Counted from the stretch's first letter, positions 34,809-46,297 are shown. The stretch is 64,000 nt of DNA from Labrys wisconsinensis (GCF_030814995.1 NZ_JAUSVX010000001.1:744001-808000); one strand, 5' to 3'. Notes: a model not told the origin generated them from the letters alone. Numbers and translations: made by a program.

Positions 34809-35243
34809 ATGAACGAATTCGTGCTGAACGGCCTGGTGAAGCGTCGCGCCGAGCTAGCCGGCGATATAGAGAACACCCATGAGCGGCTTCGCCAGCCTGT
34901 GAACGATCTAGCCTCGCTGGATCTGGTCATCCTCCAGTTCGATCCGTCCTACGTCGTGGAGTCGATCCGGCCGAAGGCCTTCCGGCCGCCGGCAGACTGG
35001 TCCAAGCGCGGCGAGATGAACCGGGTGATCATGAGCATCCTGCGGCAGGCGGCCGAGCCTCTGACGACCCGCGATATCGCCCTGCAATTGCTTATCGAGC
35101 GCGCGCTCGACAAGAACGATCAGAAGCTGTTGCGCCTCATGACCAAGCGCGTCGCCGTCTGTCTGGCTGATTATCGGGCGCGCGGCGTCGTGCGATCGGA
35201 GCAAGGGCCGGGGCAGTACAACACGTGGGAGATCGCTCGGTAA
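34809..35243 (+). CDS. hypothetical transposon cargo protein
   Basis: A 144-residue protein not recognised as a named family, though I have the impression of similar frames in alphaproteobacterial accessory DNA. The N-terminal half is a probable coiled coil (KRRAELAGDIENTHERLRQPV). The second half (NRVIMSILRQAAEPLTTRDIALQLL) looks like a winged helix. It is the first gene inside the transposon and its GC content is moderate. A DNA-binding or accessory transposition role is possible but unproven. Confidence 0.6.
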   Translation: MNEFVLNGLVKRRAELAGDIENTHERLRQPVNDLASLDLVILQFDPSYVVESIRPKAFRPPADWSKRGEMNRVIMSILRQAAEPLTTRDIALQLLIERALDKNDQKLLRLMTKRVAVCLADYRARGVVRSEQGPGQYNTWEIAR

Positions 35244-35395
35244 TGTTGGTTACTGTTACGGGTGCGCAGCGAGAAGAAAATTTTTGCTGCCACCCCTTGA
35301 AAAATCTTAGAGGGAGGCTGACCTTACGAATCGGCCTTGTGCGTCGTTTTTTCGGCCGTAAAGCTGGAAGCGAACGTCACTCGCTAGAGGCTAGT

Positions 35396-35974
35396 ATGGC
35401 TTTAGAATTCAAGCCAAAATTCGAAAAGATTGTAGAGCTTTTGCTCTATTTGGCGCTTAAGCGCCCGAACGCCGATAAATATCAGGCTGTAAAATTCTTT
35501 TATCTCGCTGACAAACTGCATTTAACGAAATATGGCAGACCGATAACGCATGAGATATACTACGCTCTGCCTATGGGGCCGATCGCGTCCAATGCAATGG
35601 ACTTGTTGGAGGGCGATAAGTTAGCTTTCAAGAAGGCAGGAATCGACTCGCTGCCATTTGAAACCGAAACCGTGAAACGATGGATCGGACCAGATCTGCT
35701 TTATATTAGAAAGCCGCTTCGTGATGTGGATTTCGATCTATTCTCAAAGAGTGACATAGAAGTCTTTGATGAGATAATCGACAGGTTTGGAAATTTTACA
35801 TTTAAGCAATTATATAATGTTACGCACGATCATTTTGCATATAAGCGCGCATGGAAAGAGAAGGCCGCCGGTTCTAAGCGCGCGCTAATGCGCTACGACG
35901 AAATGATTGATGACGAACAGCGCCGCAAGCAAATTGTAGAAGATATCTCTCCTGTTGCGGCTCACATGGAATGA
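35396..35974 (+). CDS. Panacea-domain (DUF4065/SocA-like) putative antitoxin
   Basis: The ATG at 35396 gives 192 residues. The pattern LLLYLALKRPNADKYQAVKFFYLADKLHLTKYGRPIT, followed by YYALPMGPIASNAMDLL, is characteristic of the Panacea domain, used as a general antitoxin chaperone in diverse toxin-antitoxin pairs. Its stop overlaps the next start (ATGA). The codons are AT-rich compared with the host. It is probably the antitoxin to the following gene. Confidence 0.75.
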   Translation: MALEFKPKFEKIVELLLYLALKRPNADKYQAVKFFYLADKLHLTKYGRPITHEIYYALPMGPIASNAMDLLEGDKLAFKKAGIDSLPFETETVKRWIGPDLLYIRKPLRDVDFDLFSKSDIEVFDEIIDRFGNFTFKQLYNVTHDHFAYKRAWKEKAAGSKRALMRYDEMIDDEQRRKQIVEDISPVAAHME

Positions 35975-36351
35975 GTCTGGGTGAAATATATCTTTTTGAG
36001 ACCACAAAAGCGCAAGGTTACGCACTGCGCCAAAAATACCATCTTTGCATATGTGAATCGACTTGGAAGGAAGAAGGATTTGCCTTTCTGTTTATCAGCA
36101 AAGCTGACTATGGCGGAGATTATCCACTTTTGAAGGAAGATTATAATTTCTTCCCTCTAGACACTAGCTACATAAGTTGCAACGATATAGTCGTATATTC
36201 GGCCGACGAGTTGGCGATTATTAATCCGTCACCCATCGGACTTCTCAAGAACGAACATCTTAGGGAGTTATATAATCATATCCTTGCCAGTCGCACGATG
36301 GCCGGCTGGCAAATCAAGTTGGTTGGCAATGCATTGAAGGCCGTTCTTTAG
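35971..36351 (+). CDS. putative toxin partner of the Panacea protein
   Basis: A 126-residue, AT-rich protein translated through a 4-bp overlap after the Panacea gene. LGEIYLFETTKAQGYALRQKYHLCIC, FLFISKADYGGDYPLLKEDYNFF and SYISCNDIVVYS recall small beta-barrel (MazF/PemK-like) folds, but I see no diagnostic catalytic residues. The toxin role is inferred from its pairing and size. Its end overlaps the convergent transposase by 4 bp. Confidence 0.5.
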   Translation: MSLGEIYLFETTKAQGYALRQKYHLCICESTWKEEGFAFLFISKADYGGDYPLLKEDYNFFPLDTSYISCNDIVVYSADELAIINPSPIGLLKNEHLRELYNHILASRTMAGWQIKLVGNALKAVL

Positions 36352-37304
36352 GCAACAGATCGTTGCCAATATCCCTTCCACTGCCGCGAGACCGGATGCT
36401 TCAACGCAGCCTCAGTAGCCATGAGATACTGCTCACCATTGCTGATGCGGCGATTGTCCTCGCGCCACGCCATCTCGCGGGAATAGGCCGAGAGGTATGG
36501 CCCGGCGATGTGATGGTGAATGCCGATCTCAGCGCGGCGGATGCGAGAGAAGAAGCTCTCCGCCATGTTGGTGCAGGCTTCGGGGGTCGAATAGGCTTCC
36601 TGATGGTTGATGCGCTTCGTCAGGAAGCGGGCGCGCAGCACGTCCCATGACGAGGCTTCGTCGGCATAGATCGTGCTGCCGGGCTGCACCTTGGCGGCGA
36701 TGGTCGGAACGGCCTGATGCTCGGCATCGAAGACATAGCGAAGCGTGATGCCGTCACGTTCGCGCATGGTGACCACGACACGGCGCTTGCCGTTTGGGGT
36801 CTTGCGGCGGTCGCGGCGGTTCTCTTTCTCGTTGGCCGGCTTGACGTAGCCACCGAAATAGGCGCCGTCGATTTCGACTTCGCCCGCGACGGTCCCGCTC
36901 TCCACCGGGGCGCCGATGGCCTCGCGGATCTTGTGGGCCATCACGTAAGCGCTCTTGTACTGGCAATCGAGGTCGCGGGAGAGCTGCAACGCGCTATGCC
37001 CCTTGGCGCCGTTGACGAAGATCGCAATGGCGAGGAGGTAGTCGCGGATCGGCAGCTTGCGGCTGGCGAAGATCGCGCCCGAGGTCACGCTGAACTGATG
37101 GGCGCAAGCCTTGCACTTGTAGAGCTTACGGGTCTGGTAGGTGTAGACAGCGCTGCAGTCGCACTTGGGGCAGACCGGAGCGCCCTGCGTCTCAGACCAG
37201 CGGATGAGGCGGAAGGCGTCGTGGGCTTCCTCGTCCGACATGCGAGCGACCTTCGCCAGGGAGAGCGAGCGCGCCGCAGAGGAGAGGAGGAAGTGCTGAG
37301 CCAC
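36348..37304 (-). CDS. IS1595-family (ISXO2-like) transposase
   Basis: Using the GTG at 37304, the protein begins VAQHFLLSSAARSLSLAKVAR, which corresponds to the normal start of this family, and has 318 residues. An N-terminal zinc ribbon (CPKCDC ... CKAC) precedes the DDE/DDN-type domain with EVEIDGAYFGGYVK, TIYADEASSWDVL and NMAESFFSRIRRAE. It is apparently intact and should mobilise the element between the inverted repeats. It lies in the middle of the cargo, in antisense to it. Confidence 0.92.
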   Translation of the reverse strand: MAQHFLLSSAARSLSLAKVARMSDEEAHDAFRLIRWSETQGAPVCPKCDCSAVYTYQTRKLYKCKACAHQFSVTSGAIFASRKLPIRDYLLAIAIFVNGAKGHSALQLSRDLDCQYKSAYVMAHKIREAIGAPVESGTVAGEVEIDGAYFGGYVKPANEKENRRDRRKTPNGKRRVVVTMRERDGITLRYVFDAEHQAVPTIAAKVQPGSTIYADEASSWDVLRARFLTKRINHQEAYSTPEACTNMAESFFSRIRRAEIGIHHHIAGPYLSAYSREMAWREDNRRISNGEQYLMATEAALKHPVSRQWKGYWQRSVA

Positions 37305-37319
37305 TTGGTCGCCAACGAT

Positions 37320-37385
37320 TTTCGTTGACGTCACCAATAAACGTCAAAATTGACGACGTCAACACTTTTCGTTGACGTTGACGAA
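37320..37385. promoter_or_regulatory. repeated TTGACG/CGTCAA operator cluster
   Basis: Several inverted and direct copies of GTTGACGTC occur in about 65 bp: GTTGACGTC (37324-37332), CGTCAAAATTGACG (two 6-bp arms with a 2-bp spacer), GACGTCAAC, and GTTGACGTTGACG. They separate the transposase start and the XRE regulator start, and are likely binding sites for that regulator. Confidence 0.55.
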
Positions 37386-37412
37386 TTTCATCGCGCGGCG
37401 TATCAGAGGCGA

Positions 37413-37646
37413 ATGACGCCTGAGCAATGCCGAGCCGCGCGAGGATTTCTGGATTGGTCGCAATCCGATCTTGCCAGCGCCGCGCACGTATCCCTTTCCA
37501 CGGTGAGGGACTACGAGAAAGGGCGGCGCGTTCCGATCGCGAATAATCTAGCGGCAATGGAAGCTGCGCTTCGGGCGAAGGGAATTGCCCTCTCGTCGGA
37601 CGATAAGACACAGACGGTCGCCTTCGCCGGTGAGGGCGTTGTCTAG
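37413..37646 (+). CDS. XRE-family transcriptional regulator
   Basis: The ATG at 37413 follows AGAGGCGA, giving 77 residues. The helix-turn-helix MTPEQCRAARGFLDWSQSDLASAAHVSLSTVRDYEKGRR (residues 1-39) is typical of compact phage and plasmid XRE regulators, followed by NNLAAMEAALRAKGI. It is divergent from the transposase and overlooks a repeated motif that is probably its operator, so it could regulate transposase expression. Confidence 0.85.
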   Translation: MTPEQCRAARGFLDWSQSDLASAAHVSLSTVRDYEKGRRVPIANNLAAMEAALRAKGIALSSDDKTQTVAFAGEGVV

Positions 37647-38251
37647 ACGGAGTCACGGATTTTTGGTATCAACGGCAAATCACCGGGGCGGCCTAAACCG
37701 CCCCGGATGATCGAGCCGAGGTTAGACCGCCAGAGCCTCAGCCCTGGCTACTCTAATGTGAAGGCTTGCCACACGGGATACTCCTGACACGGCGCGGCCG
37801 CGGTTTTGGGGTTGATCGGAAAGCTACCGGGTGTGTCTGCCAGGACGTGACCCGATAGCGGTGGATAGGTGGAGACGGGGGGAGTCGAACCCCAGGGGGA
37901 GAGCCTGCAACTGCTTCCCTGGCACCGGCCTTACCGTCCCCACGATTTCAAAGAACGAACTGCCGATTCAGGGCCACTCTCCACCTTCCTAGGGGCTATG
38001 AGAGTGGCCCTTCCCTATTCTTCCTCGCCCCGACGCCGGTCGGCGAAGCGCCGGGGCTTGCAACCCTTGTGATCATATGACCTCCGACTCGGCCTCCATC
38101 GGCCGAGTGGATTCGTATCCGCGAATCTGTCGGCGCGCAAGGTCCTCTAATGCGGGTTTCCGCTGGAATTGGATAACTCGTTTGAGGGGCGCTCCCGAAC
38201 GTGTTATATGTGTCTCCGATAAATCCGTGCTGCAGGATCGGAGATAGCCAC
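37647..38251. other. 605-bp noncoding stretch inside the transposon
   Basis: No coding frame with a ribosome site is seen. It contains a 9-bp GC hairpin (37683-37706: CCGGGGCGG / CCGCCCCGG) and the tRNA-like sequence at 37868-37943. The rest shows no structure I recognise. Confidence 0.4.
37868..37943 (-). ncRNA. tRNA-like or tmRNA-end-like sequence
   Basis: Read on the minus strand, a 76-nt stretch starts GTGGGGACGG and ends GTTCGACTCCCCCCGTCTCC ACC. The first 10 bases pair with the last 10 (one G-U), and GGGGTTCGACTCCCC is an excellent T-arm with the TTCGA loop. The GTTCGACTCCC ending resembles tmRNA 3' ends. No anticodon arm can be folded and no tag-coding sequence was found. It may be an acquired att-site fragment. 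The biological identity is uncertain. Confidence 0.35.
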
Positions 38252-39013
38252 GTGGACGGAAACGAGGAAGCAACGATCGACATCAACGTGTCCAAGGAAC
38301 GCCAAACCCGCCAGCGCTCGACGATCGGGTTCCCCTACATGGACTTGAAGGCGGCCATCGAGATCGCGGACGCAATCCATTCTCACGTGGGGACCGGTGA
38401 CTGCACCGACGATCAGTTGGCTGCATGGACCGATCAAAGCGCAAAAAGCAGCATGTTCCGCGCGCAGTACTATGCCGCGCGAATGTTCGGTCTGATTTCC
38501 GGTGACGGCGGACATCATCGGCTAACCGATGCGGGGCGAGCAATTGTCGATCCGGATCAAGCGCGAGAAGCCAAGGCTAATGCCTTTATGGCGGTGCCGC
38601 TCTATCAACGTGTTTACGACAAATATAAGGGAGGCGTTTTGCCACCAGTTGCCGCGCTGGAGCGTGACATGGTCGGCATCGGCGTTTCAGAAAAGCAAAA
38701 AGACAAGGCCCGTCAGGTCTTTGAGCGCTCGGCAGAGCAGGCTGGCTTTTTCGAGAATGGAAAAACCAAACTGGTTATGCCGGGCGTAATCGCTGGAAAG
38801 GAACTGCTGCGAGACCCCTCTCCAGCGGCGCCAAAAAACGGCAATGGCGGAAACGGTGGGGGCGGCGGCAATTCGGTTGATCCCATTATCCAAGGCTTGC
38901 TGGCGCGTTTGCCGCCGACCGGCGCGATCTGGCCTGAAGATGAACGTACCCTCTGGCTCGACCTGCTCAAAGGCAGCTTCAAACTCATTTACAAGGACAG
39001 GTCCCCGCAGTGA
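38252..39013 (+). CDS. DUF5343-like hypothetical protein
   Basis: I choose the GTG at 38252 (GGAG upstream), giving 253 residues. The central part (STIGFPYMDLKAAIEIADAIHSHVG, FRAQYYAARMFGLISGD, HRLTDAGRAIVDPDQAREA) is a winged-helix-like domain as in DUF5343 proteins. A glycine/asparagine-rich linker (residues about 205-217) precedes a C-terminal helical segment. Cargo of the transposon; function unknown. Confidence 0.6.
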   Translation: MDGNEEATIDINVSKERQTRQRSTIGFPYMDLKAAIEIADAIHSHVGTGDCTDDQLAAWTDQSAKSSMFRAQYYAARMFGLISGDGGHHRLTDAGRAIVDPDQAREAKANAFMAVPLYQRVYDKYKGGVLPPVAALERDMVGIGVSEKQKDKARQVFERSAEQAGFFENGKTKLVMPGVIAGKELLRDPSPAAPKNGNGGNGGGGGNSVDPIIQGLLARLPPTGAIWPEDERTLWLDLLKGSFKLIYKDRSPQ

Positions 39014-39048
39014 CCGTGGGGCGTGGGGCTTGACCGGAGAACGACGCC

Positions 39049-39255
39049 ATGAGCGAAGAGCGGCGCACCATCGAGATCCACATCTTCATGACCGAAGACG
39101 GGCACATCGTTGTCGATGAGGATGCGGAAGTGGCGGCCGAGCAGGCCGAAGAGCACTTCCCGGACGACGACCTGCGCCATGTTGCGCTCACGATCGAATT
39201 GCAGCCTCCGAGCGGGTCGCCAGAGCCGGTTTTCGCTAAGGTTCGGATCGACTGA
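39049..39255 (+). CDS. small acidic hypothetical protein
   Basis: A 68-residue acidic protein (VVDEDAEVAAEQAEEHFPDDD) starting 35 bp after the preceding gene and ending 52 bp before the right inverted repeat. It has no recognised domain. The two genes may form a cargo operon. Confidence 0.5.
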   Translation: MSEERRTIEIHIFMTEDGHIVVDEDAEVAAEQAEEHFPDDDLRHVALTIELQPPSGSPEPVFAKVRID

Positions 39256-39307
39256 GCCCTACCGTCATCAGCCGGCTGCGCGCCGGGCGAGCTTCGATTT
39301 CGGCCTT

Positions 39308-39338
39308 GGTGAGCTTGCTACATAATGCCGGGTCGACG
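39308..39338 (+). repeat. right terminal inverted repeat and target duplication
   Basis: The 23-bp repeat (39308-39330; GGTGAGCTTGCT...AATGCCG) is the exact inverse of the left end, followed by GGTCGACG (39331-39338), identical to the left duplication. Confidence 0.88.
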
Positions 39339-39450
39339 GCAAGTCTCCCCGTCGTGAAACACCAGGGATCGTCACATCTGGGCATCGTGACGAGGGCACC
39401 GGATCGACAGAAATGCTGCTTTCAGCATTGCAGCCCAGACGAGACACTCC

Positions 39451-40270
39451 CTAGGCTCCAGACTCAATCGGCCCACCAGATGACGACTGCAGCCAGGGCG
39501 ATAGCGGAAGCAAAGTTTCGTGCGAGCTTGTCATAGCGCGTGGCGATGCGCCGGAAATCCTTGAGCCGACAGAACATGCGCTCGATCAGATTGCGTTCTT
39601 TGTAGGTCTCGAGGTCGATCGACCATTTGTGCTTTCGCGTGGGATTGGTCGGAATGACGCTGGCCGTGCCGCGGAAGGCCAACTCCTGCCGCAGCTTCAG
39701 GGCATCGTAGGCCATGTCGGCAATCAGGCCGCCCTTGGACGGCAAGTGCGCTGTCAGATCGTAGGCGGCGGTGACGTCGGCAACGTTGCCTGGGGTCAGC
39801 AGGAAGCGGAACAGTCGGCCTTTGCTGTCGGTGATGGCATGGATTTTGGTCGTGCGACCGCCGCGTGAGCGGCCGATCGCCTGCGCTTTCGCCCCCCTTT
39901 TCCACCGGCTGCCGACCGTTGCACCTTGATGGAGCTGCTGTCGATCGAGCGCGTGTCCTCGGGCACGGCCTTGACGAGGGCGTCGAAAATCTTCTGCCAG
40001 AGGCCGCGGATGCTCCAACGATTGAAGCGGTTGTAGACCGTCGTATGAGGGCCATACACAGCAGGACAGTCCTGCCAGCGACAGCCGCAGCGCAGCACGT
40101 GGAGGATTCCGCTGATGATCCGACGATCGTCCTTGCGCCGGGCACCGGCGTAGTTCGTCGGAAGCAGCGGCTCAATCGAGGCCCAGGCCCGATCATTCAA
40201 CCAGTACTCACCTGCCGTGCCATGCTCTCCCGTCAAGCCACATCGACTGACTTGAATCAGAAAAGCTCAG
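39451..40270 (-). mobile_element. IS5/IS427-group insertion sequence
   Basis: The transposase frames at 39464-40236 define the element. Imperfect ends CTAGGCTCCAGACTCAA (from 39451) and the inverse CTGAGCTTTTCTGATTCAA (to 40270) are candidate terminal repeats. The exact boundaries and any TNA-type duplication are not secure. It lies just outside the larger transposon. Confidence 0.6.
39464..40236 (-). CDS. IS427-type transposase, two frames joined by -1 frameshift
   Basis: Frame A (40236 down to about 39895) encodes YWLNDRAWASIEPLLP...RSIDSSSIKVQRSAAG with the N-terminal DUF4096-like domain and the first DDE Asp. Frame B (about 39905 to 39464) continues RGAKAQAIGRSRGGRTTKIHAI...GLIADMAYDA and the C-terminal ERMFCRLKDFRRIATRYDK. 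The two meet at AAAAGGGGGG on the minus strand, where a -1 shift joins them. This is the usual programmed-frameshift layout of the group, so the transposase is probably functional. Confidence 0.85.
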
Positions 40271-40452
40271 CGATTCCCACAAAGTGATTGGGTTCGGAGC
40301 CTAGAGATCTCAAGCTTGATACTCCATGACAACCATCTGATTAGATAGAAGGCGAGCATTGCACTTGGCTCGCCGCTATGGGCACCTCTAAGGATGTCTT
40401 CGAAAACCGCATATACAATATATATATTGGCCAGCGACTTGAGAGCGACGCC

Positions 40453-40782
40453 ATGAACGAGAGCATCTATGTGAGTCCTGACGGCCGCCTGCGTCTCAGC
40501 GTCCTTCGCGAAGACGACGGCGATACGATCATCGGTTTCGAGGGGTTTCCCTGGCACACGCATGGCGACCTCCTGCTGGGCGCATACGGCGATAGCGAGG
40601 CTGCAGCCATAGAGAGCTTCGTGGATGAACTGACGAGTGATCGATTGGCGATCGCCATCATATCGAGCAACGGCAAGATCACCGACATTCAGGTGACGGA
40701 CGATCCTGAATTGGAAAGTCAGAATCTTGCGGAAGGCGAAACGGTGGAAATTCGGCATTGGAGTGCCGGGCTCTCCGCGTGA
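40453..40782 (+). CDS. hypothetical protein
   Basis: The ATG at 40453 gives 109 residues (MNESIYVSPDGRLRLSVLRE...FPWHTHGDLL). No known family is recognised. The fold looks like alternating strands with an alpha helix (SEAAAIESFVDELTSD), and the size suits an immunity or accessory protein. Its GC content is below the host average. The longer frame starting upstream lacks a ribosome site. Confidence 0.55.
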   Translation: MNESIYVSPDGRLRLSVLREDDGDTIIGFEGFPWHTHGDLLLGAYGDSEAAAIESFVDELTSDRLAIAIISSNGKITDIQVTDDPELESQNLAEGETVEIRHWSAGLSA

Positions 40783-40862
40783 AGCCAGATGGGAACGATC
40801 GCCCATGGTCGATCCGTCCCCCGGAACCATGGCTCGAATGTTGCCGGCAAACTCCACATTGA

Positions 40863-42917
<2,055 letters not shown>

Positions 42918-42922
42918 GGCCG

Positions 42923-43921
42923 GTGCGTGTCGCCGTCGTCGGCGCCGGCGTCGCAGGCCTGGTCGCGGCCGTGGAGCTGGCCGAGCGGGGCCTCGCCGTC
43001 GAGGTGCTGGAGCGCGCGCCCCATCTCGGCGCGGGCGCCTGCTCCTGGTTCGCCGGCGGCATGCTGGCGCCCTGGTGCGAGCGCGAGAGCGCCGAGGAGG
43101 CGGTGGTGACGCTCGGGCGGGAAGCCCTCGCCTGGTGGCCGCGGCACTTCGCGGGCACCGTCCGGCGCGGCACGCTGGTGGTGGCGCCGGCCCGGGACGC
43201 GGCCGAGCTCCAGCGTTTCGCCCGCCGCACCGGGCACCACGAGACGCTGGACGAGGCCGGCATCGCCGCGCTCGAGCCCGACCTCGCCGGCCGCTTCCGC
43301 AGCGGGCTGCTCTTCGCCGACGAGGCGCATCTCGACCCGCGTGCCGCCCTCGCCGCGCTGGCGGAGCGGCTGGCCGGCCTCGGCGTGCCGGTCCGCTTCG
43401 GCGTCGACGCGCGGCAGACCCCGCCGGCCGCCGACGCCGTGCTGGACTGCCGGGGCCTGGCGGGGCGCGACGCCCTGCCGGAGCTGCGCGGCGTGCGCGG
43501 CGAGATGGTGCTGGTGCGCAGCCGCGACATCGCCCTGTCGCGGCCGGTGCGGCTGCTGCATCCGCGCCTGCCGCTCTATGTCGTGCCGCGGGCGGACGGC
43601 CTGTTCATGATCGGCGCCACCATGATCGAGAGCGACCATCGCGGGCCGGCCACCGTGCGCTCGGTCATGGAGCTGCTCGGCGCCGCCTATGCCCTGCACC
43701 CCGCCTTCGGCGAGGCGGAGATCGTCGAGATCGGCGCCGATGTCCGCCCCGCCTTCCCCGACAACCTGCCGCGCCTCGTCCGGCGCGGCCGCACCACCCA
43801 CCTCAACGGCCTGTTCCGCCACGGCTTCCTCCTGTCGCCCGCCCTGGCGCGGCAGGCTGCGGACGCCCTCGCCGGCCTCGGAAACGACCATGACCATCAT
43901 CGTCAACGGGCAGGCGCGTGA
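42923..43921 (+). CDS. thiO: glycine oxidase ThiO
   Basis: The GTG at 42923 gives 332 residues. The FAD dinucleotide motif VVGAGVAGLVAAVELAERG and the D-amino-acid-oxidase fold are clear, including SWFAGGMLAPWCE and the C-terminal HLNGLFRHGFLLSPA. ThiO oxidises glycine to dehydroglycine for thiazole synthesis. Its 3' end overlaps thiS by 32 bp, implying translational coupling. Confidence 0.95.
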   Translation: MRVAVVGAGVAGLVAAVELAERGLAVEVLERAPHLGAGACSWFAGGMLAPWCERESAEEAVVTLGREALAWWPRHFAGTVRRGTLVVAPARDAAELQRFARRTGHHETLDEAGIAALEPDLAGRFRSGLLFADEAHLDPRAALAALAERLAGLGVPVRFGVDARQTPPAADAVLDCRGLAGRDALPELRGVRGEMVLVRSRDIALSRPVRLLHPRLPLYVVPRADGLFMIGATMIESDHRGPATVRSVMELLGAAYALHPAFGEAEIVEIGADVRPAFPDNLPRLVRRGRTTHLNGLFRHGFLLSPALARQAADALAGLGNDHDHHRQRAGA

Positions 43922-44087
43922 GCTTGCCGCCGCCACGCTCGACGCCCTGCTCGAGGCCCTCGATCTCGGCGGGGCCGTGGTGGCGACGGCCGTGAACGGG
44001 CGCTTCGTGCGCGCGGCCGAACGCCCGCAGACCCGCCTCGCCGAGGGCGACGCGGTCGAGATCCTCGCGCCGATGCAGGGAGGCTGA
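43890..44087 (+). CDS. thiS: sulfur carrier protein ThiS
   Basis: A 65-residue ubiquitin-like protein ending in GG (APMQGG), which is adenylated and thiocarboxylated to donate sulfur to Thi[25 protein letters not shown] is a typical beta-grasp start. It begins inside thiO and ends 1 bp before thiG. Confidence 0.95.
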   Translation: MTIIVNGQARELAAATLDALLEALDLGGAVVATAVNGRFVRAAERPQTRLAEGDAVEILAPMQGG

Positions 44088-44088
44088 G

Positions 44089-44871
44089 ATGACCGACGAT
44101 CTTGAGCTCTACGGCATCACGCTCGCCTCGCGCCTGATGCTGGGCACGGCGCAATACCCCTCGCCCGCCATCCTCGCCGACGCCGTGCGGGCCGCCGAGG
44201 CCGGCATCGTCACGGTGTCGCTGCGCCGGGAGAACGCCGCGGCGCGCACGGGCCAGGACTTCTGGGGCCTGGTGCGCGGCCTCGGGGCGCGCATCCTGCC
44301 CAACACCGCCGGCTGCCACTCGGTCAAGGAGGCGGTGACCACGGCGCATATGGCACGCGAGGTGTTCGGCACGCCCTGGATCAAGCTGGAGGTGATCGGC
44401 GAGGCCGACACGCTGCAACCCGACGTCTTCGGCCTGGTCGAGGCCGCGGGCATTCTCGCCGCCGACGGCTTCGAGGTGTTCCCCTACACCACCGAGGACC
44501 TGGTCGTGGCCGAGCGGCTGATGGAGGCGGGCTGCCGGGTGCTGATGCCCTGGGGCGCGCCGATCGGCAGCGGCCGCGGCCTCAACAATCTCTATGGCCT
44601 GAGAAGCCTGCGCGCTCATTTCCCCGACGTGCCGCTGGTGATCGACGCCGGCATCGGCCTGCCCTCGCACGCCGCGGCGGCGATGGAGCTCGGCTACGAT
44701 GCCGTGCTGCTCAACACGGCCGTGGCCAAGGCCGGCGATCCCGCTGCCATGGCGCGGGCCTTCGCCCGGGCGATCGAGGCCGGCCGGGCCGCCTTCCTGG
44801 CCGGGCCGATGCCGCAGCGCGACATGGCGGCCCCCTCCACCCCCGTGATCGGAAAGGCTCTCTTGGGATGA
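44089..44871 (+). CDS. thiG: thiazole synthase ThiG
   Basis: A 260-residue TIM-barrel that assembles the thiazole phosphate from ThiS thiocarboxylate, dehydroglycine and deoxyxylulose phosphate. The catalytic Lys lies in WIKLEVI (about residue 103), with [12 protein letters not shown] at the start and [18 protein letters not shown]-like phosphate-binding segments. Its stop overlaps the thiE start (ATGA). Confidence 0.97.
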   Translation: MTDDLELYGITLASRLMLGTAQYPSPAILADAVRAAEAGIVTVSLRRENAAARTGQDFWGLVRGLGARILPNTAGCHSVKEAVTTAHMAREVFGTPWIKLEVIGEADTLQPDVFGLVEAAGILAADGFEVFPYTTEDLVVAERLMEAGCRVLMPWGAPIGSGRGLNNLYGLRSLRAHFPDVPLVIDAGIGLPSHAAAAMELGYDAVLLNTAVAKAGDPAAMARAFARAIEAGRAAFLAGPMPQRDMAAPSTPVIGKALLG

Positions 44872-45472
44872 GCATCGCCCGGTTCTACCCCATCGTCGAC
44901 AGCGCCGCCTGGGTCGCGCGCCTGGCCCCGGCCGGCGCCAGGCTGATCCAGCTGCGCATCAAGGATCGCGACGAGGCCGCCATCCTCGCCGAGGTGCGCG
45001 CGGCCCTGGCCGCCGCGGCGGCGGCCGGCGCGCAGCTCGTGGTCAACGACCATTGGCGCGCCGCCATCGAGGCCGGCGCGGATTTCGTGCATCTCGGCCA
45101 GGAGGACCTCGACGGCGCCGACGTTGCGGCGATCCGCGCCCGCGGCATCCGGCTCGGCGTCTCGACCCACGACCATGCCGAGCTCGACCGGGCGCTTGGG
45201 ACAGATCCGGACTATGTCGCGCTTGGCCCGATCTATCCGACCACGCTGAAGGTCATGCGCTTCGGCCCGCAGGGGCTGGAGCGCATCGGCGAATGGCGCC
45301 GCCTCGTCGGCCGGCGGCCGCTCGTCGCCATCGGCGGCATCACCCTCGAGCGCGGGCCGCTGTGCCTCGCGGCCGGCGCCGACTGCGTCTCGGTGGTCAG
45401 CGACGTCACCGGCCATGCCGACCCCGAGGCACGCACCCGGGCCTGGGTCGCGACCGTCGAGCAGGCCGGGCC

Positions 45473-45476
<4 letters not shown>
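44868..45476 (+). CDS. thiE: thiamine phosphate synthase ThiE
   Basis: A 202-residue TIM-barrel that joins hydroxymethylpyrimidine pyrophosphate and the thiazole phosphate. Landmarks are [47 protein letters not shown] (pyrophosphate loop), and AIGGIT. Some arginine-rich loops are shorter than in Bacillus ThiE. Overlaps thiG and thiD by a few bases. Confidence 0.95.

Positions 45477-46297
<821 letters not shown>

Larger units (their letters stand above)
34720..39330. mobile_element. IS1595-type transposon carrying passenger genes
   Basis: A 23-bp perfect terminal inverted repeat (CGGCATTATGTAGC... outward end) lies at 34720-34742 and 39308-39330. Both ends are flanked by the identical 8-bp sequence GGTCGACG (34712-34719 and 39331-39338), the duplication length typical of the IS1595 family. 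Inside lies an ISXO2-like transposase (36348-37304, minus) with six other genes and a tRNA-like sequence. Base composition falls sharply in part of the cargo (about 35300-36350). The element is 4611 bp, much larger than a simple IS. Confidence 0.88.

Noticed and set aside
35225-35395. N-terminal extension of the Panacea gene starting at 35225
   Set aside because: The added residues have no family match and overlap the preceding gene; the ATG at 35396 begins the conserved domain.
37683-37706. GC hairpin as an intrinsic terminator
   Set aside because: There is no T tract on either side, so it is listed only as a structural feature of the noncoding stretch.
37843-37943. Full tmRNA (ssrA) gene
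   Set aside because: Only a T-arm and acceptor-like stem are found; no tag-coding sequence or the usual 5' TTCGAC element was seen nearby.
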